A stretch of 64,000 bases of DNA from assembly GCA_016703025.1 (NCBI GenBank), contig JADJCV010000004.1, positions 558,001 through 622,000 on the forward strand, given 5' to 3'. The translations under genes were made by a program, and so were the position numbers. This DNA comes from Candidatus Avedoeria danica. GTDB taxonomy: Bacteria; Chloroflexota; Anaerolineae; Epilineales; Epilineaceae. Every line of letters begins with the position of its first letter. Positions within the stretch are counted from its first letter, which is position 1. The notes under the pieces were generated by a model. The model was not told where the DNA came from, made no database searches, and saw nothing but the letters and a program-made list of their open reading frames with translations. This document shows positions 8,188 through 15,531 of the stretch, piece after piece.

Positions 8188-9555
8188 CTACTGCTGTCGG
8201 TGTGCGACGGGCAGATAGCTTTCGAATCGTGACACCGGCGGAACGGTCGACACGCGTGTCGGACTCGGCGTCGACGTGGACATCGATGTGGGCGCGGCGG
8301 TGGCGGACGCCGTTTCTCCTGGCCCGGCCGTGGCGGACAACGTCGGTGTTGCCGTCGGCGCCCCGGCCGTCGCCGTCTGGCCGGCCTCGAACGAGCCGCA
8401 GTCATCGTTGAGATGGCCGCGCCGGTGGATGCACAGGCTGCCAACGTCGAGCGCCGCCTGGCACGAGCCGCGTGCACCGAGACGAAGGGTCAGGGTGTGT
8501 CTGCCGGCTGCGAGCGGAACGACGGACTCCGTGCCGCTGTTGCGCCCGTTCGGAGGCGCCACGCCGTAGCCCAACACGAACGCACCGGACCATGCGTCGA
8601 TGCCCTCGGACCACGACACGACCGTGCTGTCGAGCGTCTGGCCGTCGGCCTGGAACGGCTCGATCGGGAACGCGCGCCACCGATCCTCGCCCAGCTCCAA
8701 ACGGTAGTGCCAGCCGACGCCCGTCAGCCCGACCAAGCGCTGCCGTGCGCCGCGCAGCACCCGCACGGCCACGGACGACTCGCGGGTCAGCGAGTTCAGG
8801 CGATGCAGTTCGCCGCCCGCGCCCACGACGAGCGTGCTCAGCCAGCTCTTCGCCGTCAGCTCGACGACCGTTCGCTGGACAAGGGCGTCGCGCAGCCGGA
8901 CGGCTTGTGCGCGCCAGTCGATGAACGCACCGGTGGGGCCGGGGGGACGATCGGCGACGACGAGGAGCGCCGTCGACTTCGTCGGCGGGCCGGACAGGAG
9001 CGCGTCCGTGGCGGTATCGATCGCCCGAACCCAGTCCTCGGCACTGCGGTCCCCGTGCGGCAGCACGGCCAGCGCTCGTCGCGCCTCGCCGAGCGCGCCG
9101 GCTCCGGACCACCACCGCACGGGATCGGACGCCGCGCCGACCGCGATGACCGCCAGCTCGTTGCCCCGATCGAGCTCGACCGTCTCCGCGAGGCGCTCCA
9201 GCCCAGCGGACACGACCGTCGCCAAATCGTCCTCCACCGGCCCGACGACGATGACGATGCGGTCGCGGATGGCGAACGGGTGTGGGCCGAGGTCGTAGGC
9301 CGCTTCGATCCGGACGGCGGCCTGGTCACCCGGCCCGAGGATGCGCGGCCGGATGACGGGTGGTGCGACCACCAAGCCGCACGCCGCCGGCCCCATGGGC
9401 GTCGGCGTCCCGGTCGGCGATCGCGGGATGTTCGCCGTCTCCGGCGGGGGCTGCGCCAGGATCGACGGTGGCGGGCCGGACCCTGTCCGCGGCGCCAAGG
9501 CAGCGGCGGCGACGACGAGGCCGGCGATGGCGCCAGCGAGCGGGGACGGGCGCAT
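8188..9555 (-). CDS. Secreted degenerate VWA-like protein with Thr/Pro tail and LPVAxR end
   Basis: A 455-residue secreted protein: hydrophobic signal segment at residues 5-22, Pro-rich spacer, C59 starting a beta-rich segment, then a Rossmann-like VWA region (RIVIVVGPVEDD, later STALLVVADRP) in which the metal-binding DxSxS is absent, then a beta-rich segment and a Thr/Ser/Pro-rich tail ending in YLPVAHRQQ. It aligns in layout with the proteins at 14129-15481 and 15532-16926, but the second Cys of the C-x28-C pair is Asp here. The ATG at 9555 has AAGGTGG upstream. Convergent with the TerC gene at 7388-8158 and divergent from the riboswitch-controlled TerC. No enzymatic function is suggested; a cell-surface scaffold or adhesion role is a guess. 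Confidence 0.75.
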   Translation of the reverse strand: MRPSPLAGAIAGLVVAAAALAPRTGSGPPPSILAQPPPETANIPRSPTGTPTPMGPAACGLVVAPPVIRPRILGPGDQAAVRIEAAYDLGPHPFAIRDRIVIVVGPVEDDLATVVSAGLERLAETVELDRGNELAVIAVGAASDPVRWWSGAGALGEARRALAVLPHGDRSAEDWVRAIDTATDALLSGPPTKSTALLVVADRPPGPTGAFIDWRAQAVRLRDALVQRTVVELTAKSWLSTLVVGAGGELHRLNSLTRESSVAVRVLRGARQRLVGLTGVGWHYRLELGEDRWRAFPIEPFQADGQTLDSTVVSWSEGIDAWSGAFVLGYGVAPPNGRNSGTESVVPLAAGRHTLTLRLGARGSCQAALDVGSLCIHRRGHLNDDCGSFEAGQTATAGAPTATPTLSATAGPGETASATAAPTSMSTSTPSPTRVSTVPPVSRFESYLPVAHRQQ

Positions 9556-9678
9556 GGTCCACCTTGCGATGACGACGGGATGGCGATGGTGCGTGCTTCG
9601 GCAGCGCGCCAAGGATAGCAGAGCGGCTCGCACCCCGGCTCCGGAGCGCGCGGTGAGCGATGAAAGGGCGCCGCAGGC

Positions 9679-9707
9679 TTGACCTTCGCCGCGGACACCG
9701 CTACCTT
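9679..9707 (+). promoter_or_regulatory. Predicted promoter of the riboswitch transcript
   Basis: TTGACC (9679-9684), 17 bases, then TACCTT (9702-9707). The predicted start near 9714 falls just before the first conserved bases of the riboswitch at 9721, which fits well. The -10 match is weak. Confidence 0.35.
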
Positions 9708-9715
9708 CCTCGGCA

Positions 9716-9880
9716 ACTTATCGGGGAGTAGCCACCTGCCGGCGCAAGCCGGCCGTGGGACGAACGGTCGTCAGTACGGAGCCAACGCTCCCGGCCGTTC
9801 GGCGTGTGCGCCGCGGGACGGCGACATGGCAGGCGAGACCGAGACGCAACCCTCGCGGGTCGTTCGGCCTCGCCTTTTTC
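9716..9880 (+). promoter_or_regulatory. yybP-ykoY (manganese) riboswitch
   Basis: The leader of the second TerC gene contains the hallmark 5' loop GGGGAGTAGC (9723-9732) and the 3' conserved segment GGCGAGACC (9832-9840), with GC-rich paired arms between them, as in the yybP-ykoY aptamer. This RNA class binds Mn2+ and very often controls TerC/Alx-type and other manganese exporters. The 3' conserved strand can alternatively pair with CTCGCC at 9869-9874, forming a terminator, so Mn2+ binding would be expected to prevent termination and switch the gene on. Found by motif and context; a covariance-model search would settle it. Confidence 0.85.
9832..9879 (+). terminator. Riboswitch expression-platform terminator
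   Basis: GGCGAG (9832-9837) followed by a one-base mismatch and CCGA pairs with TCGG...CTCGCC (9864-9874), followed directly by five T residues (9875-9879). The left arm is part of the aptamer core, so aptamer folding and terminator folding are mutually exclusive. Confidence 0.7.
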
Positions 9881-9912
9881 GTTGCCGTGCGACCGCCCTC
9901 CCGGAGTGAGTC

Positions 9913-10839
9913 ATGGCCGACAACATCTGGTTCTGGGTCGCCTTCAATGCCTTCGTCCTGGTGCTGCTGGCGCTCGACCTCGGTGTGTTCCATCGCACCG
10001 CACATGAGGTCTCCGTGCGGGAAGCCGCAGCGTGGAGCGCCTTCTGGATCTCGCTGGCGCTGGTCTTCAACGGCGTGCTGTACCTCTGGCAAGGATCGGA
10101 GGTCGCGCTGCAGTTCTTGACCGGATACCTGATCGAGAAATCCCTGTCGATCGACAACATCTTCGTGTTCGTCCTCATCTTCGGTGCGCTCGGCGTGCCG
10201 AAGATGTATCAGCACCGGGTGCTCTTCTGGGGCATCGTCAGTGCGCTCGTCCTGCGCGGGGCGATGATCGGGCTCGGGGCAGTGCTCATTCAGCGGTTCC
10301 ATTGGCTGCTGTATGTCTTCGGCGCGTTCCTCATCGGCACCGGTATCAAGATGGCCTTCCAGAAGGCCCGTAAGCTCGATCCAGAGATGAGCCTCGTCGT
10401 ACGGCTGGCGCGCAGGGTCGTGCCGGTCAGCAGCGGGTATGACGGCCAGCACTTCCTCACCCGGATCAACGGCCGGCGCGCCGTAACGCCGCTGTTCCTC
10501 GCCCTGCTCCTCGTCGAGGTGACCGACCTGATCTTTGCCGTCGACTCGATCCCGGCGATCTTCGCCGTGACGACCGACCCGTTCCTCGTCTACACGTCGA
10601 ACGTGATGGCGATCCTCGGCCTGCGCTCGCTCTATTTTCTGCTGGCCGGCGTCGTCGACCGTTTCCACCTGCTCAAGCTCGGCCTGGCGCTCGTGCTCGT
10701 GTTCGTCGGCACCAAGATGGTGGTGGCGGACGTCTTCAAGGTCCCGACGGCGCTCTCGCTCGGTGTGATCGCCGTCCTCATCGGCGGCAGCGTGGCGGCG
10801 TCGCTGGCGTTCCCGAAGCGCGAGCCGACAGCCGCCTAG
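9913..10839 (+). CDS. TerC/Alx-family membrane protein, probable manganese exporter
   Basis: A 308-residue protein with about nine hydrophobic segments. The TerC signatures are IEKSLSIDNIFVFVLIFG (about residues 75-92) and TDLIFAVDSIPAIFAVTTD (about 205-223), with the buried Asp residues that the family uses. Length and these motifs fit the Alx (E. coli) group rather than the shorter group at 7388. The ATG at 9913 has a clear ribosome binding site (GGAGTGAG). The upstream yybP-ykoY riboswitch strongly supports a role in manganese homeostasis, most likely efflux. The stop codon TAG is part of a 16-base inverted repeat shared with the convergent gene. Confidence 0.92.
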   Translation: MADNIWFWVAFNAFVLVLLALDLGVFHRTAHEVSVREAAAWSAFWISLALVFNGVLYLWQGSEVALQFLTGYLIEKSLSIDNIFVFVLIFGALGVPKMYQHRVLFWGIVSALVLRGAMIGLGAVLIQRFHWLLYVFGAFLIGTGIKMAFQKARKLDPEMSLVVRLARRVVPVSSGYDGQHFLTRINGRRAVTPLFLALLLVEVTDLIFAVDSIPAIFAVTTDPFLVYTSNVMAILGLRSLYFLLAGVVDRFHLLKLGLALVLVFVGTKMVVADVFKVPTALSLGVIAVLIGGSVAASLAFPKREPTAA

Positions 10840-10914
10840 TACCCCGCCACTGGACACGCTCGGAGTGCCCAGCAGACATACGGAGGCCGAAGAATCGGCA
10901 GTGGCGGGGTACTA
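10837..10914. repeat. Perfect 16-base inverted repeat spanning two convergent stop codons
   Basis: TAGTACCCCGCCACTG at 10837-10852 is repeated exactly in inverted orientation at 10899-10914, separated by 46 bases. Each arm begins with the TAG stop of one of the two convergent genes, so the whole gap is the repeat plus its loop. There is no T-tract after either arm. It could act as a two-way terminator or be a small inserted element that supplies both stop codons. Twelve bases of the arm (GTACCCCGCCAC) also occur at 11493-11504 inside the neighbouring peptidase gene. Confidence 0.8.
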
Positions 10915-11457
10915 ACCCTGCCGCCCGCGCGGACCGAGGTCGATCCGCCACGCCTGCCACTCGGCGCCGTCCTCGCGCGACATGAGGTAGGCCGTCCGTG
11001 TCGTGTGGAAGCCGTGGTGGCCGGCCGCGCCCGGGTTCACGACGAGCGCGCCGCCGACGCGCCAGAAGCCCTCGACGTGGCTGTGGCCCACGACGACGAG
11101 GCCGGGTCGCGCCTCGTCGACGAGGGCGCGCAGTTCGGCGTTCGGCCGACCGGGCGGCCCGGCGATGTGCAGCGACGCGACGCGCGCGCCCTCGACGTCG
11201 ACCCACGCCGCGAGCGGCAGGTCGGACAGCACGCCGTAGTCGATGTTGCCGCGCACGGCCAGCACGGGTGCGACGGCCCGCAGCGCGTCGAGGATGGCGG
11301 CGTCGCCGATGTCGCCGGCGTGGACGATCAGGTCGACGCCGGCGAAGTGGGCGAGGACCGCCGGATCGAGCCAGCCGTGCGTGTCGGCGACGAGGCCGAG
11401 GCGGACCGCGGGGGACGTGACATCGCCCGCGCGTTCGCCGCGGTGCGTCGTCCTCAA
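10912..11457 (-). CDS. Metallophosphoesterase of the YfcE/MJ0936 family
   Basis: A 181-residue calcineurin-like phosphoesterase. Metal ligands are visible in order: LVADTHG (DxH), HAGDIGD (GDxxD), RGNID (GNxD), VVGHSH (GHSH), matching the compact YfcE/MJ0936 type that acts on phosphodiesters. The likely start is a TTG at 11457 overlapping the stop of the upstream M28 peptidase by four bases (TTGA); no other start codon lies before the first conserved strand, and no strong ribosome binding site is present, so translational coupling is likely. The stop lies in the inverted repeat at 10837-10914. The natural substrate cannot be read from the sequence. Confidence 0.87.
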   Translation of the reverse strand: MRTTHRGERAGDVTSPAVRLGLVADTHGWLDPAVLAHFAGVDLIVHAGDIGDAAILDALRAVAPVLAVRGNIDYGVLSDLPLAAWVDVEGARVASLHIAGPPGRPNAELRALVDEARPGLVVVGHSHVEGFWRVGGALVVNPGAAGHHGFHTTRTAYLMSREDGAEWQAWRIDLGPRGRQG

Positions 11458-12854
11458 GGCCGCGTCGCCGCCGCGCTCATCGCCGGCCCGTCGTACCCCG
11501 CCACCTGCAACGCCTCGATCAGGTCGGCCCGCTCCAGCATCGCCCGGACGTCGCCCGGTGGCAGGTGGGGCAGCGGGCGGTCAGGCGCGTCGGCCAGCGC
11601 CCAGAGCGTGTGGGCGCCGACGCACGCGGCGCGGGCGAACGGCGCGACGGCCACCTTGTCGAACGTGTCGCCGAAGCCGTGGTAGTACCGGCCGACCTCG
11701 GGCGGGAGGACGGCCTTCAAGCCGACGATCGGGACGCCCTCGAGCATGAACGGTTCGTGGTCGCTGTGCAGGCCGGCCTTGTCGTCGAACACGCGGCGCA
11801 TGCCGAGCGGCGCCAGCTGATCGGCCAGTGCGCCGAGCACCGGGCTCGGCGCGTGCCCGGGCGTCCAGTAGCCGTACGGATCGCCCGTCATGTCGAAGTT
11901 CATCACGCCGACGTGTGACGCGAGCGCCGCTCCGTGAGTATCGACATAACGATGCGAACCGAACAGCCCGATCTCCTCGGCCGCCCACAGGGCGAAGCGC
12001 ATCGTCCGGCGCGGGCGGACACCGGCGGCGTGGAGCAACGCCAGCGCGCGCGCCATTTCGAGCACGATCGCGCTTCCCAGGCCGTTGTCCGTGGCGCCCT
12101 GGGCGACGTCCCAACTGTCGAGGTGGGCGCCCGCCAGGACGATCTCGTCGGGGCGCTCCGTGCCGGGCAGGTCGGCCAACACCGTCCGCGTCGTGCGCGG
12201 TGCGAACGTGTTCGTCGTCGCAACGTGCACGAGCGGCACGGTGCCGGCGCCGAGGAGGCGCTTCAGGCGCTGCCCGTCCTCGAAGCTGATGCCGAGGCTC
12301 GGGATGGCGGCCTCGCCGTCCGCGCACACCCCGGTGCGGGCGATGTTGCCCGCGTCCCGGCTGTGGATGAGGAGCGCCGCTGCACCGTGCGCCGCGGCGG
12401 CCGCCAGCTTCTCGCTGCGGTGCCGCACCCGCACGCCCGGCGACGCGTCCTCATCGGCCAAGGCGACGGCGCCGCGGACGGTGTCGCCAAGGCGCGCCCA
12501 GTCCGCCGGCTCGGCGTGGCCGACATCGACGACCGGACCGGTGACGTCGGCGGACCGCGGACAGTTGCCGTGCGCCAGGGCCGACAGGGGCCAGACCGAC
12601 GGTGCGACGACCTCGGCCGTCAGCGATCCGCGCGTCCAGGCAGTGATCTCGAACGCATCGTAGCGGACGTCGGCGAGGCCCCAGCCGGCGAGCAAGTCGT
12701 GGGCCCACGCCTCGGCCGCCGCGGCGCGGTCGCTGCCGGCGGGGCGGCCGCCAACGGTGTCGCACAGCGCACCGAGCAGGCCATGGGCGGTCGGACGGCC
12801 GAGGATCTCGGCGAGGAGAACATCGGCGACTTCGGGCGGGACGGGGTGGGGCAT
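11454..12854 (-). CDS. M28-family aminopeptidase with PA domain
   Basis: A 466-residue zinc peptidase of family M28. A protease-associated insert lies at about residues 110-235, and the catalytic domain follows with the zinc ligands in GAHLDSWD (H, D), ATDNGLG, WAAEEIGLFGS (E-E pair), NFDMTGD and a late histidine in YHGFGDT. No signal peptide is seen after the chosen ATG at 12854, which has GAGGA upstream; a longer frame to 12914 exists but lacks support. It is translationally coupled to the phosphoesterase and divergent from the M42 peptidase at 13019, so this is a small peptide-degradation locus. It likely removes N-terminal residues from peptides, in the cytoplasm unless the start is misjudged. 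Confidence 0.88.
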   Translation of the reverse strand: MPHPVPPEVADVLLAEILGRPTAHGLLGALCDTVGGRPAGSDRAAAAEAWAHDLLAGWGLADVRYDAFEITAWTRGSLTAEVVAPSVWPLSALAHGNCPRSADVTGPVVDVGHAEPADWARLGDTVRGAVALADEDASPGVRVRHRSEKLAAAAAHGAAALLIHSRDAGNIARTGVCADGEAAIPSLGISFEDGQRLKRLLGAGTVPLVHVATTNTFAPRTTRTVLADLPGTERPDEIVLAGAHLDSWDVAQGATDNGLGSAIVLEMARALALLHAAGVRPRRTMRFALWAAEEIGLFGSHRYVDTHGAALASHVGVMNFDMTGDPYGYWTPGHAPSPVLGALADQLAPLGMRRVFDDKAGLHSDHEPFMLEGVPIVGLKAVLPPEVGRYYHGFGDTFDKVAVAPFARAACVGAHTLWALADAPDRPLPHLPPGDVRAMLERADLIEALQVAGYDGPAMSAAATRP

Positions 12855-12904
12855 CGGGTGCGGTCCTCGACGGGTCACGGCGCGGGGGGCCCTCGGCGTC
12901 GTGT

Positions 12905-12934
12905 GGTATAACACGCCGCCCGCGCGCCGTCCAA
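12905..12934 (-). promoter_or_regulatory. Predicted promoter of the M28 peptidase
   Basis: On the minus strand TTGGAC (12934-12929) and TATACC (12910-12905) are 18 bases apart. The -10 overlaps a short palindrome (CGTGT-GGTATA-ACACG), and TATAAC on the plus strand (12907-12912) could serve the divergent M42 gene, though no plus-strand -35 is evident. Confidence 0.35.
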
Positions 12935-13018
12935 GCCGTCCGGAGCGGTATGGCGACGCCTGTGACGGCGGCGGGGAATCGAGCGGCCCTGCACACCAGA
13001 ATTGACGAGGAAACCGGC

Positions 13019-14119
13019 GTGAACTTCGATCTGCTCAAGCGATTGTGCGAAACGCCCGGCGTGCCGGGCCGCGAGGACCGGGTGCGCGCCCTGATCGCCG
13101 ATGAGATCCACGGGTTGTTCGACGCCGTCGAGGTGGATGCCATGGGATCCCTGATCTGCCGGCGCGGACCGCGCCCCGGCACGTCGACGAGCGGCCCCCA
13201 CGGCGCCCCGGCGGACGACGGCGCGACGATCGGCGCCCGGCCGAAGCGGGTCATGCTGTTGTGCCACATGGACGAGATCGGCTTCCTCGTGACGGCCGTC
13301 GACGACGACGGCTTCGTGTGGCTCGATCCCGTCGGCGGATTCGACCCGCGCAACCTGTTCAGCCGCCGCGTGCGCCTATGCACGGACGACGGCGACCTGC
13401 CGGGCGTCATGAACCCGGGCGGCAAGCCCGTCCACATCAGCACGCCCGAAGAGCGCAAGCGCATCCCGGAGGTCCCGGAGTTCTACGTCGACCTCGGGAT
13501 CCCGGCGGACTCCGTCCGGGCCCGCGTGCATGTCGGCGACTACGTCGTGATGGACGAGCCCTGCCTGCAGATCGGCGAGAAGGTCGTGTCGAAGGCCCTC
13601 GACAACCGGGTCGCGTGCTGGCTTGGCATCGAAGCCGTGCGTGCGCTCGACGCGTCAGGGACGGGCCACGCGTGCGAGATCGTCGTGGCGTTCACGACGC
13701 AGGAGGAGGTCGGGTTGCGCGGTGCGCGGACCGCGGCCTTCGCCGTGCAGCCCGACATCGGCCTCGGGCTGGACGTCACGCTGTCCTGCGACACGCCGGG
13801 CGTCCCGGAGCGCGAGCGCGTGACGCAGCACGGCAAGGGCTTTGGACTACACGTGAAGGACAGCTCGTTCATCGCCGACTGGGACCTCGTCAAGGAGATC
13901 GAGGCGCTCGCCATCGACCGCGGCATCCCGTTCCAGCGGACGATCCTGCGGGCCGGCGGCCAAGACGGCGCCGCGGCGCAGCAGGCCGCGGCTGGGGCGC
14001 GGGCGGTCGGGATCGTCGTCGGGACGCGCTACATCCACACCGTGACGGAGATGATCCACACCGGGGACTTGGAGGCGGCGCGGGACATCGTGGCGGCGTA
14101 CCTCGGGACGGTGGGGTAG
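13019..14119 (+). CDS. M42-family glutamyl/deblocking aminopeptidase
   Basis: A 366-residue metallopeptidase of family M42 (dodecameric tetrahedral aminopeptidases). Metal and catalytic residues are visible: LLCHMDEIGF (H, D), SKALDNRVACW (D-N), TTQEEVGLRG (E-E), GLDVTLSCD (D) and a final IHTVTEMIH histidine. The GTG at 13019 is chosen because GAGGAAA sits six bases upstream and conservation starts at NFDLLKRLCETPG; a longer frame from 12950 has no ribosome binding site. It is divergent from the M28 peptidase. The expected role is cytoplasmic trimming of small peptides after proteasome- or Clp-type proteolysis. Confidence 0.93.
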   Translation: MNFDLLKRLCETPGVPGREDRVRALIADEIHGLFDAVEVDAMGSLICRRGPRPGTSTSGPHGAPADDGATIGARPKRVMLLCHMDEIGFLVTAVDDDGFVWLDPVGGFDPRNLFSRRVRLCTDDGDLPGVMNPGGKPVHISTPEERKRIPEVPEFYVDLGIPADSVRARVHVGDYVVMDEPCLQIGEKVVSKALDNRVACWLGIEAVRALDASGTGHACEIVVAFTTQEEVGLRGARTAAFAVQPDIGLGLDVTLSCDTPGVPERERVTQHGKGFGLHVKDSSFIADWDLVKEIEALAIDRGIPFQRTILRAGGQDGAAAQQAAAGARAVGIVVGTRYIHTVTEMIHTGDLEAARDIVAAYLGTVG

Positions 14120-14128
14120 TCGGCGGCC

Positions 14129-15481
14129 CTATCGGCGCGGACCCCGCTCGGCGAACGGCAGCCAGAGTGTGAGCTTCATGGCCGGCGAAACGGCGGGCGG
14201 CGGCGTCGGCGGTGACAGCGTCGGCGGCAACGACGACGGGACCGCAGTCGGCATGCAGATCGGTGGGCCCGGGAGCGGCGGTCCGTCGCAGAACGTCAGG
14301 GCCTTCGTGAAGGCGCTCGTGTCGGGCGCGGGTTGCGCGCGCGGCGCGAAGACGAACGCCTGGGCAATTCCGGCACCGACCGGCGCAGCGGCTTCGACCA
14401 CGGCCTGGAATCGGCCGCTGGCGCGATAACCCCCGGCCGGCAGCACCCAGTTCACCAGCGTCGGCGTGGAAACCTCCGCCGGCGGCTGGGTCTCGGGGAC
14501 CCCGTCGGACCAACGCGGCCGGAGCCGCAGCTGGACCTCGACCGAGTCCAGCGGCGCGCCGAAGGCGCCGAGCGTCTGGTGAACGAGCGACGCAAGCGTC
14601 GCACGGTCCGACCCCATGGGCATCAGGGTTACGAGCATCGCCGAAAACTCGGACCGCAACGCCAACCGCTTGGCCAGCCAGCCGATTTCCGACGCATCGA
14701 ACAGCCAGGCCTGACCGACGATGTCGCGGATCGTCACCAAGCTCGCTGCGATGCGGTCAACGGTTTCCGCCTCCGCCTTCGCCGGTCCCGTCGCGTCGAG
14801 CACGATCAGCAGCGGTCGGTGGGTCGGCCGCACCGTGCGCAGCGACCGGTCGGCGGTGTCAAGGCCGGTGAGCCACGACATCGGTCCGAAGGCCGGGCGG
14901 ATGGGAATCCGCTGGAGGCTTCCGAGCGCAGCGGTGAACTCGTCCGCGGTCGTGGCCCAGCCCGAAGCCACACCCGGACGGTCGAGGTCGATCGTCAGCA
15001 GCGATGTGCCGTCCGCAGCCTCGAGCACCTCGACCAGCAGCGCGAAACTCTGAGCGATGTCGGCGGCGCGGGCCGGGCTCACGCCGCCGACGACCAGGAC
15101 CACCGACCGGCGGTCCAGCAGCCGCGGGCATTCGACTTGGACGTCCATCGTCAACGTCACCGGAACACCCGCTTGCAGCACGGTCGTCGAGGCGGCGAAG
15201 CCGGTCCGGATGGTGCAGCTCGGCAGCGTGCCCAGGATCGTCTGGGTATCGGGCAGGCCGCCCGGAAACGTCGCCGTCGGCGACGGTGGCGGGGAGGGCG
15301 CGGGCGGGCGGGTCGGGACGGCGGGTTGGGCGCCGGCGGGCCGCACGCCGAGCGACAAGGCGAGCAGCACAGCAAACATCGACGCCGCGCCGCGGATCGG
15401 ACCTCGTCGCATGGCCTTGGCGGCGGGGACAAGGGTGGGGCTGGTGGCGCCGCTTGCCGCCGGCGTGGGTTGCTCAGGCAT
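14129..15481 (-). CDS. Secreted C-x28-C / degenerate VWA protein, LWLPFAER end
   Basis: A 450-residue secreted protein. The ATG at 15481 has an excellent ribosome binding site (GGAGGG); a 23-residue charged leader precedes a signal peptide (residues 24-51, ending in AGA). After a Pro-rich spacer comes C89...C118 (28 residues apart), then a VWA-like fold: VVLVVGGVSPA at the strand where VWA domains carry DxSxS, and PLLIVLDATGP at the later strand. The metal site is therefore lost. A Pro-rich tail leads to the end LTLWLPFAERGPRR. It follows the paralogue at 15532-16926 by 50 bases, likely as a tandem duplication. Function unknown; exported and probably surface-associated. Confidence 0.78.
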   Translation of the reverse strand: MPEQPTPAASGATSPTLVPAAKAMRRGPIRGAASMFAVLLALSLGVRPAGAQPAVPTRPPAPSPPPSPTATFPGGLPDTQTILGTLPSCTIRTGFAASTTVLQAGVPVTLTMDVQVECPRLLDRRSVVLVVGGVSPARAADIAQSFALLVEVLEAADGTSLLTIDLDRPGVASGWATTADEFTAALGSLQRIPIRPAFGPMSWLTGLDTADRSLRTVRPTHRPLLIVLDATGPAKAEAETVDRIAASLVTIRDIVGQAWLFDASEIGWLAKRLALRSEFSAMLVTLMPMGSDRATLASLVHQTLGAFGAPLDSVEVQLRLRPRWSDGVPETQPPAEVSTPTLVNWVLPAGGYRASGRFQAVVEAAAPVGAGIAQAFVFAPRAQPAPDTSAFTKALTFCDGPPLPGPPICMPTAVPSSLPPTLSPPTPPPAVSPAMKLTLWLPFAERGPRR

Positions 15482-15531
15482 CGAACCCTCCATTCCATGT
15501 GCGCCGGCAGGCCGGCCACCTCGGCACGACG

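Noticed and set aside
9679..9909. Short open frame over the riboswitch leader
   Set aside because: It coincides with the conserved yybP-ykoY bases and the terminator, and has no ribosome binding site or homology.
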